Positions 9,010-17,142 of a stretch of 35,930 bases of DNA are shown one piece after another (positions within the stretch are counted from its first letter, which is position 1; every line of letters starts with the position of its first letter). The notes below the pieces were generated by a model. That model made no database searches. It was not told where the DNA came from and was given only the letters and a program-made list of their open reading frames with translations. Made by a program: the position numbers and the translations under genes. The stretch comes from Desulfobacterales bacterium (lineage in GTDB: Bacteria; Desulfobacterota; Desulfobacteria; Desulfobacterales; JAHEIW01): positions 1-35,930 of the forward strand of contig JAUVTR010000003.1 of NCBI GenBank assembly GCA_030601425.1. Reading direction: 5' to 3'.

Positions 9010-9108
9010 TTATTTGCCTTTCCTTCTTTGATGACGTGTTTTGGCCAAAAGCTTTCTGTGTTTATGCTTTCTCATTTTTTTCCTGCGCTTTTTAACAACA
9101 CTACCCAC
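9010..9108 (-). CDS. bS22/AURKAIP1-COX24-type small ribosomal protein
   Basis: A 32-residue, extremely basic protein starting MGSVVKKRRKKMRK and continuing with KHRKLLAKTRHQRRK. It closely resembles the mycobacterial small-subunit protein bS22 (MGSVIKKRRKRM...KHRKLLRRTR...) and the AURKAIP1/COX24 domain of mitoribosomal mS38, from memory of those families. That points to an rRNA-binding small-subunit protein. GTG was chosen as start because it puts MGSVV at the N-terminus and has a strong ribosome binding site (AAGGAGGTGA) just upstream. It converges on hflC across a shared terminator. It is easily missed because of its size. Confidence 0.85.
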   Translation of the reverse strand: MGSVVKKRRKKMRKHKHRKLLAKTRHQRRKGK

Positions 9109-9327
9109 TGGTTCACCTCCTTGACCCAAATTATATTAAACAACAATGTGATTCTTTAACATAACTGGAAGTTGGATGTCTACATTTTTTTTTAGAATTG
9201 GAAACCGGCAGCAGCTTGTGCTATAGTGAAATGCCGGCCGGCGTAAAAACCTGGTCTCTGGTTAGGAGCTACGCCCCAATAGACTTCTGGCCCGCAGGGC
9301 CTGCGCCCCGGAGGGATTTTTGGAATT

Positions 9328-9831
9328 ATGGATAACGGTATAATTGTAACAAGTTTGGCAATCGGCGCGGCTATATTTGCGGGTCTGGTCATATTTTGGT
9401 TTTTTAATGCGTATGTAAAACGAAAACTGGGCACCGACCAATCGGTTCAATTGGCAACAACTTCCCAAAAGTCTTACTGGGAAGAAAAGCGCCGGCACCC
9501 CAGAGTGGTAATTTCCTGGCCGGCTATGTTGGAACCTCCATATGAACATATTCAGGTACAGTTTAAAGATATCAGCCTCGGGGGGGCGTTTGTTGTCTGC
9601 CGGAAACCCTTGCCGCTGAAAGAAAAAATCCGATTCTGCATTAAGATGCCGGAACGGGAGGAGCTCTTGCTTAATGCGGAGGTAATTTGGTCAAATACCA
9701 ATGTTCCCCAAGATAAGGTGATCAATCGCGGAATGGGTGTGAAATTTGTTCAAAACACAAACAAGGCTCGCCAGCACCTCGAAAAGGCCATCTCTGACCA
9801 TCTAAAGGAAAATAGCACAGAAGCAGACTAG
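9328..9831 (+). CDS. Membrane-anchored PilZ domain protein
   Basis: Protein of 167 residues with one N-terminal transmembrane helix at about 5-29 and a cytoplasmic PilZ domain from about 52 to 155. Both c-di-GMP-binding motifs are present: RxxxR (R55 to R59, RRHPR) and DxSxxG (DISLGG, 81-86). It probably responds to c-di-GMP, but no output partner is adjacent. It stands alone; the next plus-strand gene is more than 2 kb away. The upstream gap from 9109 contains nothing else recognised. Confidence 0.85.
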   Translation: MDNGIIVTSLAIGAAIFAGLVIFWFFNAYVKRKLGTDQSVQLATTSQKSYWEEKRRHPRVVISWPAMLEPPYEHIQVQFKDISLGGAFVVCRKPLPLKEKIRFCIKMPEREELLLNAEVIWSNTNVPQDKVINRGMGVKFVQNTNKARQHLEKAISDHLKENSTEAD

Positions 9832-9912
9832 TGTTGTGTCCCACAAAAATGTTACAAAAGTCGTGTGGTATATTTTAGCTTAGTTGAGTTCTTTAAACAA
9901 CACAATGTCTAT

Positions 9913-10123
9913 GGTGTCAGGTGTCAGTGTTCAGGTGTCAGGTGCCATGAAGATACAGCGGACAGAGCACAGAAAACAAATGACAGCCTGCGACGAGCTC
10001 CCCTCGACAAACTCGGGGCTTGAGCCCGTCGCAACCAGTCGAGTCGAAGACAAAGGGCAGACCGTTTCTGTTTTCTGCCATCTGTTATCTGACACCTGAC
10101 ACCTGACACCAGAAACCTACTTA
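9913..10123. repeat. Heptad-periodic array with inverted arms in a 370-bp gap
   Basis: The gap from 9832 to 10201 carries no gene. Its left arm is eleven unbroken 7-mers from 9913 to 9989: first GGTGTCA-like units, then ACAGNNN units such as ACAGAGC and ACAGAAA. The right arm is eight 7-mers from 10068 to 10123, mostly CTGNNNN with CTGACAC three times in succession (10089-10109). The arms are reverse complements in type and flank a GC-richer centre (about 9990-10067) containing the pair GACGAGCTC/GAGCCCGTC. Confidence 0.82.
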
Positions 10124-10201
10124 TTCCTGACACTTAAAATAAAACGAATTAACATTAATAAACCCACTCCGTATTTTGTAAATTACTTGTGGAACATAAC
10201 A

Positions 10202-10492
10202 CTAGTCGATACCCTCTAGAGCAACAAATTGTGCGAGCGCAGCCCCCTCACGAATCTTTTTGGCATCGGTGTATTCCGGCGAATAGTAGAATTCTTTGGC
10301 TTTTTCAAGATCGGGAAATTCGACAACAACGATCCGCCATTTTTCTTCAGGCCCCTCCAGGGTGACCGTTTCGCCCCCGCGGACGATAAATCGGCCGCCA
10401 AATTTTGCGATTATCTCCGGCGTGACTTTGATGTATTCGTTGTATTTGTCCCAATCGGTCACGCTGACTCTGGCGATGATGTATGCAGCCAT
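10202..10492 (-). CDS. DUF1330 domain protein
   Basis: Small cytoplasmic protein of 96 residues matching the DUF1330 family, which adopts a dimeric alpha/beta ferredoxin-like barrel. Signature features are AAYIIARVSVTDWDKYNEY at the start, GGRFIVRGGE, and the segment VVEFPDLEKAKEFYYSPEY. No catalytic function is established for the family. A ribosome binding site (AGGAGG, minus strand near 10501) precedes the ATG. It appears monocistronic. The 10493-10689 gap shows no gene. Confidence 0.9.
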   Translation of the reverse strand: MAAYIIARVSVTDWDKYNEYIKVTPEIIAKFGGRFIVRGGETVTLEGPEEKWRIVVVEFPDLEKAKEFYYSPEYTDAKKIREGAALAQFVALEGID

Positions 10493-10689
10493 CTGTCTAT
10501 TCCTCCTTTATGTACTTTCATGATTTAGCTTTTTGCATAATCGCAATGCCTTAACTTTTACTCCTGCGAAATCACAATAGGTTTGTCCGTCCGGAATGAA
10601 TCCCAGGCTCCTAAACCATTCTTTTAAATACAGTCATTATCAGGACCAAACTGCCCTAAACAATGCGTCAATATTCCTGCGGCGATCTG

Positions 10690-11121
10690 CTATGCGCTGT
10701 AAGGTTCATCTTCCTCGAGGCGCTTGCCCAATCCAATTACATGATCATCTGCATAACCGAGGGACTGATAAAACTTAATGACCTCTTTGTTGGCTGCCCG
10801 AACCTGGAGATTAATTTTAGGGCAACCTTTCGATCGGATGCGTCGTTCGACCTCTTCCATTATGAGACGGCCATATCCATTCCTGCGATAACCCGGATCT
10901 ACCGCAAGATAATTAATCCAACCGCGGTGCCCCTCATAGCCGCCCATTACGGTGGCGACAATCTTTTTGTCTAAAATGCCAACCAGAAATAGGTTGCGAT
11001 CTACTTTAAGCTTGCGTTCAATATCCTTGCGGGGGTTGTTCGACGGCACGACAAGCTGGCATTTAACCCAGAGTGCAATAACCTCCTTAGTGTCTTTTTC
11101 TTTAAATTCTCGAATTTGCAT
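10690..11121 (-). CDS. GNAT family N-acetyltransferase (YpeA-like)
   Basis: Single GNAT domain of 143 residues. The acetyl-CoA-binding motif A is visible as VDPGYRRNGYGRLIMEEVERR, with the downstream NLQVRAANKEVIKFYQSLGY typical of the family. Length and sequence resemble E. coli YpeA. The frame extends 24 codons upstream to 11193, but the start at MQIREFKEKD is preferred because it coincides with the first beta strand of the domain. No clear ribosome binding site is visible for either start. The substrate is unknown. Confidence 0.87.
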   Translation of the reverse strand: MQIREFKEKDTKEVIALWVKCQLVVPSNNPRKDIERKLKVDRNLFLVGILDKKIVATVMGGYEGHRGWINYLAVDPGYRRNGYGRLIMEEVERRIRSKGCPKINLQVRAANKEVIKFYQSLGYADDHVIGLGKRLEEDEPYSA

Positions 11122-11444
11122 TTTGGGACGGATTACACTGGAGGTCAACCGCCAAGCTAAAGCTTCGGCTAAGGTGGGTCGATTTGCTGGCACCGGTTAG
11201 AAGCAAAGTTATCTTAACGACGCGATGACCTGATTAACCCGGGAATCGCTGCCGTGGTTAGAATAGTGTCCGGATCCAGCATGGATGCCGGAAAAATCCA
11301 TACCCGTTTTGCTTGAGAGTCAGGTTTGCGCGCAACTCAACCTGTCGGGGCAAAATACCCAGAATCATACAGCACCAAACACGGCCGAGATTATCTCACC
11401 ATTGGTGTCAAGGCCATCGGTGTAAAAAATCTAAATCAATAGCG

Positions 11445-11588
11445 CTATTTACTCTTACCTATCCTGAACATCTTGGTGCCGCAGGTTGGGCATACGCCTT
11501 GAGTTGCGGGTCTGCCATTTTTCATGGTTATTTCCTTGGGCTCCTTCATTTCTCTCTTGGCTTTGCATTTCACACAATAAGCTTCCAT
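11445..11588 (-). CDS. DUF5679-type zinc-ribbon small protein
   Basis: A 47-residue protein starting MEAYCVKCKAKREM. It has two CxxC knuckles (YCVKCKA near residue 5 and CPTCGTKM near 33), consistent with a single zinc ribbon, and the segment TMKNGRPATQGVCPTCG is characteristic of DUF5679. Function unknown; such proteins often bind nucleic acid, but this is not shown. The ATG has a GGAG ribosome binding site nine bases upstream. The preceding gap, 11122-11444, has no recognisable gene or repeat. Confidence 0.82.
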   Translation of the reverse strand: MEAYCVKCKAKREMKEPKEITMKNGRPATQGVCPTCGTKMFRIGKSK

Positions 11589-12216
11589 CTGTTTGTCTCC
11601 TTTAGTTTCTGTTTTGTTAAATCATTTGCGCCGCAGCGGGCGCTGCGAACTCGTGCGTAGGATCCATTATTTTTGAAAATAGACAAATGTTAAAAAAGCG
11701 AAGATTGATTATTAGCGTTACCATGAATTTTATACAGAAAATCCTGGATTTAGCAACAATATAAAAGTGAATCACTTATCAATTGGATTAAAGCTTTGGT
11801 AAAATCAAGAACAAATTGAGTATGAATAAATGGAATCCGACTATAATCTCCAATAGTTATGATTCTGTATACGCAGAGGTATAATTTTTCGTACACGCAG
11901 ACGTCCGGATATTAATTCAACACGAGTTGTATAGATTCTGTGATGGAAAATTGGTTTGTAACTTAGAAAATTTGAAGGGCCTAACGATTTGATTATGCGG
12001 AAGTTTTGGGGGCTTGGGGAAAACCATGGCTACAATCAGTGCGTCCCTTCGTTTGCGCATCGTATCAACTTTTTCATTTGGTACTCATTTTGCACTTGAT
12101 TCTAGCGCCAGCAAAGCGACACTTTTCTTTCTGGATGATTGGAGCCGGCAAACAGCCGGGGGGGCTTTTGCGGTTCTTGCGTCCATGAAATTGTAACGAT
12201 CAATGTCGGAGAATTG
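11589..12216. other. Gene-poor stretch
   Basis: About 630 bp, rather AT-rich, with no convincing gene. A short hairpin (CGCAGCGGGCGCTGCG) is at about 11632-11647. Two overlapping 60-codon frames at 12006-12196 have no recognisable motif or ribosome binding site and are not called. It may be decayed sequence. Confidence 0.5.
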
Positions 12217-12241
12217 TTAGAAGCATTTTTAAGATAGCTTC
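12217..12241 (-). repeat. Solo end of the 18-bp-TIR element
   Basis: Read on the minus strand, these 25 bp match the left end of the element at 13693-13888 in 23 positions, covering GAAGCTATCT, AAAAATGC and TCTAA. No conserved core follows it at lower coordinates. It is probably a remnant of a third copy. It lies 18 bp before the BNR gene. Confidence 0.6.
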
Positions 12242-12258
12242 ACAAAAGGAGATCAGCC

Positions 12259-13665
12259 ATGAGGCCTTCCTATTCCGCTTTGGTGGCGGTTCCGGTGGCT
12301 TTAGTTATTTATGCAATCACGGCATGGGGGCAACCGCCGCCGGAAACCGTCACCATTACAAAAGAATTTGAATTCAGCGATGCCTCCAAGGTAACCGGCA
12401 GCGACTGGCAGACGCCGGTGGCCACATACAACGGTGCTATTTACTATGTATATGTAAACCGGCAATTAAAGACGCTGATTGTCAAGAAATCATCAGACGG
12501 TAGTGTATCTAAAAACGTGATCTTTGAGGAGACCGACAGCGACCCCTGGCATAACGGCGCGTCTGTGGGTATTGATCGCAACGGGTATATTCATGTGGCC
12601 GGCAACATGAATCACTCCCCGTATAATCATCCCAAAACCGGCAACCCCTACTATGAATATGCCTGGCAATACATGATCTCCGATAAACCGGAAGATATCT
12701 CTTCCTTTAAGTTTGTCGGCGATGATGAATCCCGGACGATCCCGGGGACCTGGATCACATATCCCTCATTTGCCCGGGATTCAAACGGAGTGCTTTTCAT
12801 AACCTTTCGCCACCGGGTTAAATTCGACACCGGGTGGTCTCCCGGAATCATGGCCGCCGCAATTGCCAGGTATGATGCCGACGCCAAAATCTGGGTGATG
12901 TTAGGTGACACGGAATACGCTCATGGGGTTAAAACCTTCTTCTGGAACGATTCCGGAGCCGATGGCACCGCCTATCAACCCTATCGACCGCGTATCTTCT
13001 TTGACAGCGATAACCGCATGCACGTTACCTGGGTGGTGGATGACGGCAATGGTTCTTCAGGCTATCACACCCATGTGCTTTATGCGTATTCGGATGACGG
13101 CGGGGACTCGTTTAAGCGCGCGGATGGTTCTCTCTACGAAACCCTGCCGATTACCCTCGAACGCGGTGATGTAGTTGTGGGGCCTGACTGGTGCGGCAGC
13201 GACGGCAGCCTGTGGTACACCAGCTACGTTGGGGTTACTGCAGACGGGCATCCGGCAGTATCCTTTGCTGATAACAGTAACGATACAGCCTGGTGGTCTC
13301 TGTGGCGCCCCGGGATCGGCTGGTCTGCGCCCGCAAAACTGCCCTTTGAATACATTCCGGCCAGGATCCTGACAGACGCAAACGGCATCATTACTGCCGT
13401 TGACGGCCACAATAAGCTGCACCGCAGCTTTAACAACGGCATAAGCTGGCTGTCCTATCATGTTGAGACCCTTGGCATCCATTCCACCAACTTTGACTAT
13501 ACGTACCTGTTGGATACCGGTAATCTACGGTTTCAAACCTATTCAACCACTACCGGTAAGGTCAAAGTCTGGACAGTTGAATTTGCAGGGAATAGATCGC
13601 CGGACGCAGAAACATCGGAGACTTCTCAAAAGATAAGTGCCAAACATAAAGCAATGCAGGAATGA
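12259..13665 (+). CDS. Secreted BNR-repeat family protein (BNR_4-like)
   Basis: Protein of 468 residues with an N-terminal signal peptide (hydrophobic stretch at about 7-23, likely cut after ITAWG or nearby). The mature part is a predicted beta-propeller. It has repeated Asp-box-like elements such as SDDGGDSF and SFNNGISW, and the stretch WHNGASVGIDRNGYIHVAGNMN typical of the BNR_4 family, which includes proteins linked to polysaccharide degradation. It is rich in Trp, Tyr and Asp, as in carbohydrate-binding propellers. An AGGAGA ribosome binding site precedes the ATG. No polysaccharide-utilisation neighbours are present, so the substrate cannot be given. It is flanked by ends of a repeat element (12217-12241 and 13693-13888). 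Confidence 0.8.
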   Translation: MRPSYSALVAVPVALVIYAITAWGQPPPETVTITKEFEFSDASKVTGSDWQTPVATYNGAIYYVYVNRQLKTLIVKKSSDGSVSKNVIFEETDSDPWHNGASVGIDRNGYIHVAGNMNHSPYNHPKTGNPYYEYAWQYMISDKPEDISSFKFVGDDESRTIPGTWITYPSFARDSNGVLFITFRHRVKFDTGWSPGIMAAAIARYDADAKIWVMLGDTEYAHGVKTFFWNDSGADGTAYQPYRPRIFFDSDNRMHVTWVVDDGNGSSGYHTHVLYAYSDDGGDSFKRADGSLYETLPITLERGDVVVGPDWCGSDGSLWYTSYVGVTADGHPAVSFADNSNDTAWWSLWRPGIGWSAPAKLPFEYIPARILTDANGIITAVDGHNKLHRSFNNGISWLSYHVETLGIHSTNFDYTYLLDTGNLRFQTYSTTTGKVKVWTVEFAGNRSPDAETSETSQKISAKHKAMQE

Positions 13666-13692
13666 ACTGGCCAAGAAAGCGCTGCAGGCATT

Positions 13693-13888
13693 TAGAAGCT
13701 ATCTCAAAAATGCATCTAACGCCCAATAGCTTCGTTGCCCCGTGAAGCGGGATTTGCGCCAATTTTATTACACTATGGTGCATCATGAGCCTCCTTAAAA
13801 TGCTCACATACTAACATGTATGCTGCGCTTTTTCGTCGGCCCACGCCTTGCTCTTGGGCGTGATCTGCTATTTTTGAGATAGCTTCTA
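13693..13888 (+). repeat. Structured TIR element, copy A (196 bp)
   Basis: Bounded by perfect 18-bp inverted repeats: TAGAAGCTATCTCAAAAA at 13693-13710 and its reverse complement at 13871-13888. The core at 13797-13840 (AAAATGCTCACATACT, GTATGCTGCGCTTTTTCG) contains a CATAC/GTATG hairpin and is shared with copy B at 26985-27239. It encodes no protein, so it is a MITE-like or structured-RNA element. It occupies the gap between the BNR gene and the minus-strand EEP gene. Confidence 0.85.
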
Positions 13889-13903
13889 GAAGCTTTGCGA
13901 CCT

Positions 13904-15031
13904 TCAGGAATCAGCCGTTCTCTTCTTAAGATATTCCTCGCCGTAATCAATCTTTAATTCCAGCCACATCGTCAGGTGGTCCGACATCTGCCGCCGCCGC
14001 CAGTGGTTGCGGTAGTAGGCCCGACGCTGTTTTTCGGTGCGAACGTTGCCCTTGGTGTCATACACAAAAGGGTTGCTGGAATCATCTTCTGCCTTGCCCC
14101 CCATCATGGCCGGAATATAGGCTTCATAGTCTTCAATTCTGTAAATCAGATTAAAATAGTCAAAAACACCGCCGCGGCCGGTAGGGGCCAGATGGTTTTG
14201 CCGCACCTTCAGTGCGATTTGATCATAAAAGCGCGGTTTTTTGCCGACATTGGAAGGGGGTATGTTTCGCAAGGCTTGCGGTATTTGAAAACCGTTTTGG
14301 GTAATGGCGTTAAAAGCCGCGTTAGCCGGATCGGCAGAAAAAATATTGAAATCACCGAGCAGAATTAAATTTTGGCTCCATGCGGCTTCGTCTTCGGACC
14401 GATCTTTGAGAAATTTGGCCAGGGCTTCAATTTCGGCCACGCGGGTTGGATGCTCCTCTACGCCTTCACCCCAGATAATGTGAACGGTGGACAGCATAAA
14501 GCGGAACCAGCCGGCCTCAAAGCCGACAATGTTGGGCGTGCGTGCCAGCTGATTGGCGGGTGCAATGGTTTTGTCCTTTTTGTCTTGGATCGGCGGAATG
14601 ACGATTTCACCGGCCACTCCGCTGAAGCGGATTTTGCGGCGGTCAAATAAAAAGGCCAGGCGCTCCTGGTTGCCGGCAGAGCCTTCGGTTACATCGCTGA
14701 CCACAAATTTCCAGGTGCGCCCCAGCCGGGCCTGCAGCTTATTCAAGGCCCCCAGGTGGGCACCGACTTCCTGAATGGCAATCAGGTCAAAGTGCGAAAT
14801 GATCTCGGCGATATACCAGTAGGATTCTGCCGTGCGCTTGTCATTTTGGCCGCCTTCGAATTCTTTTAGATTCCAGGTAGCCAGCAGCAGGGTGTCAGTG
14901 GCATTTTTGTTGGGCACACTGCGTTGAGGTCCGTCCGGATGATTTCGCAACGAGTTGCGCAGCGCTTCCAGACGACCGGCGACTCTGGCGGTGTCTTTTC
15001 CCAACCCGTCAAGCTTGTAAAACAAAGGCAT
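13904..15031 (-). CDS. Endonuclease/exonuclease/phosphatase (EEP) family protein
   Basis: Metal-dependent phosphodiesterase fold, about 375 residues. Conserved catalytic elements are ATWNLKEF (Asn), IAIQEVGA (Glu), LILLGDFNIF (Asp, Asn) and the C-terminal SDH (QMSDHLTMWLEL). No signal peptide is evident, so it is probably cytoplasmic. The substrate could be nucleic acid or a phosphorylated lipid or sugar; the sequence does not tell. The ATG at 15031 is preferred because GGAG lies seven bases upstream. An in-frame ATG at 15037 is also possible but too close to that site. The short distance to copy A of the TIR element suggests a mobile neighbourhood. Confidence 0.83.
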   Translation of the reverse strand: MPLFYKLDGLGKDTARVAGRLEALRNSLRNHPDGPQRSVPNKNATDTLLLATWNLKEFEGGQNDKRTAESYWYIAEIISHFDLIAIQEVGAHLGALNKLQARLGRTWKFVVSDVTEGSAGNQERLAFLFDRRKIRFSGVAGEIVIPPIQDKKDKTIAPANQLARTPNIVGFEAGWFRFMLSTVHIIWGEGVEEHPTRVAEIEALAKFLKDRSEDEAAWSQNLILLGDFNIFSADPANAAFNAITQNGFQIPQALRNIPPSNVGKKPRFYDQIALKVRQNHLAPTGRGGVFDYFNLIYRIEDYEAYIPAMMGGKAEDDSSNPFVYDTKGNVRTEKQRRAYYRNHWRRRQMSDHLTMWLELKIDYGEEYLKKRTADS

Positions 15032-15037
15032 CGGCAT

Positions 15038-15424
15038 TCTCCAGCCGAGAAGAAGAAGTGAAGTCGTATAGCTTCAAGAAGATATCTATATATCAATATA
15101 AGAAGAAAGCTAATACTGCTATCTTGCATGTCAATCTAAAATCTTCTGGAGAGAAGAATTTTATTTTTCTTAAGGAAGAAAAAGCTAAGTGGAACCATTT
15201 CTTTGCTCTTGTAACGAATTGTCGCTTTCCGGTATGTGTCCTGTAGGACCATGGCTTGCCTGTCCGCCATAGCTTAAGCGACGGTGGGTCTTTTTCCGTC
15301 ATGAGCCCAAGCAAAACAAGACGCAGAAAAAACTAATTCCCGCTCGACATGTAAAACGAATTCTGGTACAACAGAATAAACTAATAATTGCACGACTCGA
15401 TAAACGAAAGAGAGCACAAACAAC
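15038..15424. other. AT-rich intergenic region before the Fic gene
   Basis: A 387-bp divergent gap between the minus-strand EEP gene and the plus-strand Fic gene. Much more AT-rich than the flanking genes. A small imperfect hairpin around 15249-15292 has GACC at one end and GGTC at the other. Promoters for both flanking genes should lie here, but none is clear. Confidence 0.45.
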
Positions 15425-16984
15425 ATGGTAAGCCCATCGGAAAAATTAGCCTCATCCCTGGATGTCCTGCGGAAGCTACAGGATCTAGATGTAGTCGCTA
15501 TTCGAACAGGAGACCTGACCCGCACCCACCGGGAGCGCCTCCTCGCGAACGGCTTCCTGCTGGAAGTCATGAAGGGTTGGTACATACCGTCCCGGCCGGA
15601 CGAGGCGACTGGTGACAGCACAGCGTGGTATGCTTCTTTCTGGGACTTTTGCGTCGCATACCTTCGCGAGCGTTTTGGAGAAGACTGGTGCCTCTCGCCG
15701 GAGCAGTCGCTGTCATTGCATGCCGGCAACCGGACAGTCCCGCGCCAGCTCCTTGTACGCTCTCCAAAAGCGCATAACAACATCACGGCGTTACCACATG
15801 ACACATCGCTGCTCGACGCCCGCGCCTCCTTGCCGGCAACCGGGGAGATTGAAGAAAAAGAAGGCATGCGTCTTTTCTCTAAGGCGTCTGCTCTGATCAC
15901 GTGCTCCGCGCAGTTTTTCACGAAGAATCCGACCGATGCCCGTGCCGTACTTTTGACGGTTCGTGACGCCTCCGAGGTTCTTGACCGGCTTCTGGAGGGC
16001 GGACACAGCAAGATTGCAGGTCGCATTGCCGGTGCGTTCCGCAATATCGGCCGCCACCGTATCGCCGACGACATCGTGAAGACGATGCGCGCCGCAGGCT
16101 ATGACGTACGGGAAAACGATCCGTTCGAAGCAAAGTCACCTCTCATTTTTCCCGGACGGGAAATTTCGCCTTACGTCAATCGCATCCGCTTGATGTGGCA
16201 AGAGATGTGCGGACTGGTGATCGAACGATTTCCAAAAGAGCCGGAGCGACTGAAAGACATCGACGCCTATATGGAACGCGTCGAGGAAATCTATGTGAAA
16301 GACGCTTATCACTCACTATCGATCGAAGGCTATCGCGTCAGCACTGAACTCATTGAACGGGTCCGAAACGGCGCGTGGAACCCGGATGACAATGAGGACA
16401 ATCGTGAACAGCGTAGCGCTCTTGCTGCGCGCGGATACTGGCAGGCCTATCAAAGTGTAAGAGAAAGTGTCCTCCGGGTCCTGCAAGGCGCAAACTCGGG
16501 TACCGTCGCCGAGGAAGACCACAGCACTTGGTATCGGGAAATGTTCGCACCGGGTGTGATTGCTGGCTTATTGAAGCCCGCCGACCTTGCGGGTTACCGC
16601 AATGGTCCAGTTTGCATTCGCAGTTCCATGCATGTCCCGCCAAGCCGTGAGGCAGTCCCTGATGCTATATTGGCATTCTTCGATTTGCTGAGCGAAGAAA
16701 CGGAAGTCTCGGTTAGAATCGTGCTCGGACATTTCATATTCGTTTTTATCCATCCTTATATAGACGGCAATGGCCGTATGGGACGATTTTTGATGAATTT
16801 GATGCTGGCGGCCGGAGGCTATCCGTGGACGGTAATTCCCGTGGAAGAACGGAATGCCTATATGGCTGCCCTGGAAGAAGCGAGTGTACAGCAGAATATC
16901 GGTCCCTTTGCCGAATTCATCGCTGACCTCGTCGAGAAGGGACTCCAAGGCGAGCCCCCACTCAAGGTGCCCGGCGAAGCCTAG
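15425..16984 (+). CDS. Fic family protein with AbiEi-like N-terminal region
   Basis: Protein of 519 residues. The C-terminal Fic domain has the catalytic motif HPYIDGNGRMGR starting at His443, matching HPFxDGNGRxGR, so AMP- or other nucleotide transfer to a protein target is expected. An inhibitory motif of the [S/T]xxxE[G/N] type is at Ser297 to Gly302 (SLSIEG), N-terminal to the Fic core, as in self-inhibited class II Fic proteins. Residues about 10-200 (LTRTHRERLLANGFLLEVMKGWYIP and following) resemble the winged-helix AbiEi-type antitoxin/regulator. This likeness is from memory and weaker than the Fic call. The gene is GC-rich between AT-rich flanks, suggesting transfer. It stands alone, with no separate antitoxin gene. 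Confidence 0.88.
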   Translation: MVSPSEKLASSLDVLRKLQDLDVVAIRTGDLTRTHRERLLANGFLLEVMKGWYIPSRPDEATGDSTAWYASFWDFCVAYLRERFGEDWCLSPEQSLSLHAGNRTVPRQLLVRSPKAHNNITALPHDTSLLDARASLPATGEIEEKEGMRLFSKASALITCSAQFFTKNPTDARAVLLTVRDASEVLDRLLEGGHSKIAGRIAGAFRNIGRHRIADDIVKTMRAAGYDVRENDPFEAKSPLIFPGREISPYVNRIRLMWQEMCGLVIERFPKEPERLKDIDAYMERVEEIYVKDAYHSLSIEGYRVSTELIERVRNGAWNPDDNEDNREQRSALAARGYWQAYQSVRESVLRVLQGANSGTVAEEDHSTWYREMFAPGVIAGLLKPADLAGYRNGPVCIRSSMHVPPSREAVPDAILAFFDLLSEETEVSVRIVLGHFIFVFIHPYIDGNGRMGRFLMNLMLAAGGYPWTVIPVEERNAYMAALEEASVQQNIGPFAEFIADLVEKGLQGEPPLKVPGEA

Positions 16985-17033
16985 TTCACGAATAACTGTG
17001 CGAGAAATCCGAGTTGTTTTTTAACTTTCTTAT

Positions 17034-17099
17034 TACCTGAATTTTGCACGAGTCGGAGGCTTTCATATTCTCATTAATTTTCATGAAAGATTCAGGTAT
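17034..17099. repeat. Inverted repeat between Fic and dnaE2
   Basis: TACCTGAAT near 17034 and ATTCAGGTA near 17091 form a 9-bp inverted repeat with a spacer of roughly 50 bp in the convergent gap between the Fic gene and dnaE2. It could be a weak convergent transcription stop; no T tract follows the stem. Confidence 0.3.
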
Positions 17100-17142
17100 T
17101 AAATGACTTGTCACCCACCGCGATGTTTCGCGTCCACTCCTC

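Noticed and set aside
12006-12196. Two overlapping 60-codon frames before the BNR gene
   Set aside because: No ribosome binding site, no motif; probably chance open frames in a gene-poor stretch.
15274-16074. 266-codon minus-strand frame opposite the Fic gene
   Set aside because: Arg/Ser-rich translation, antisense to the conserved Fic protein, no start signal.
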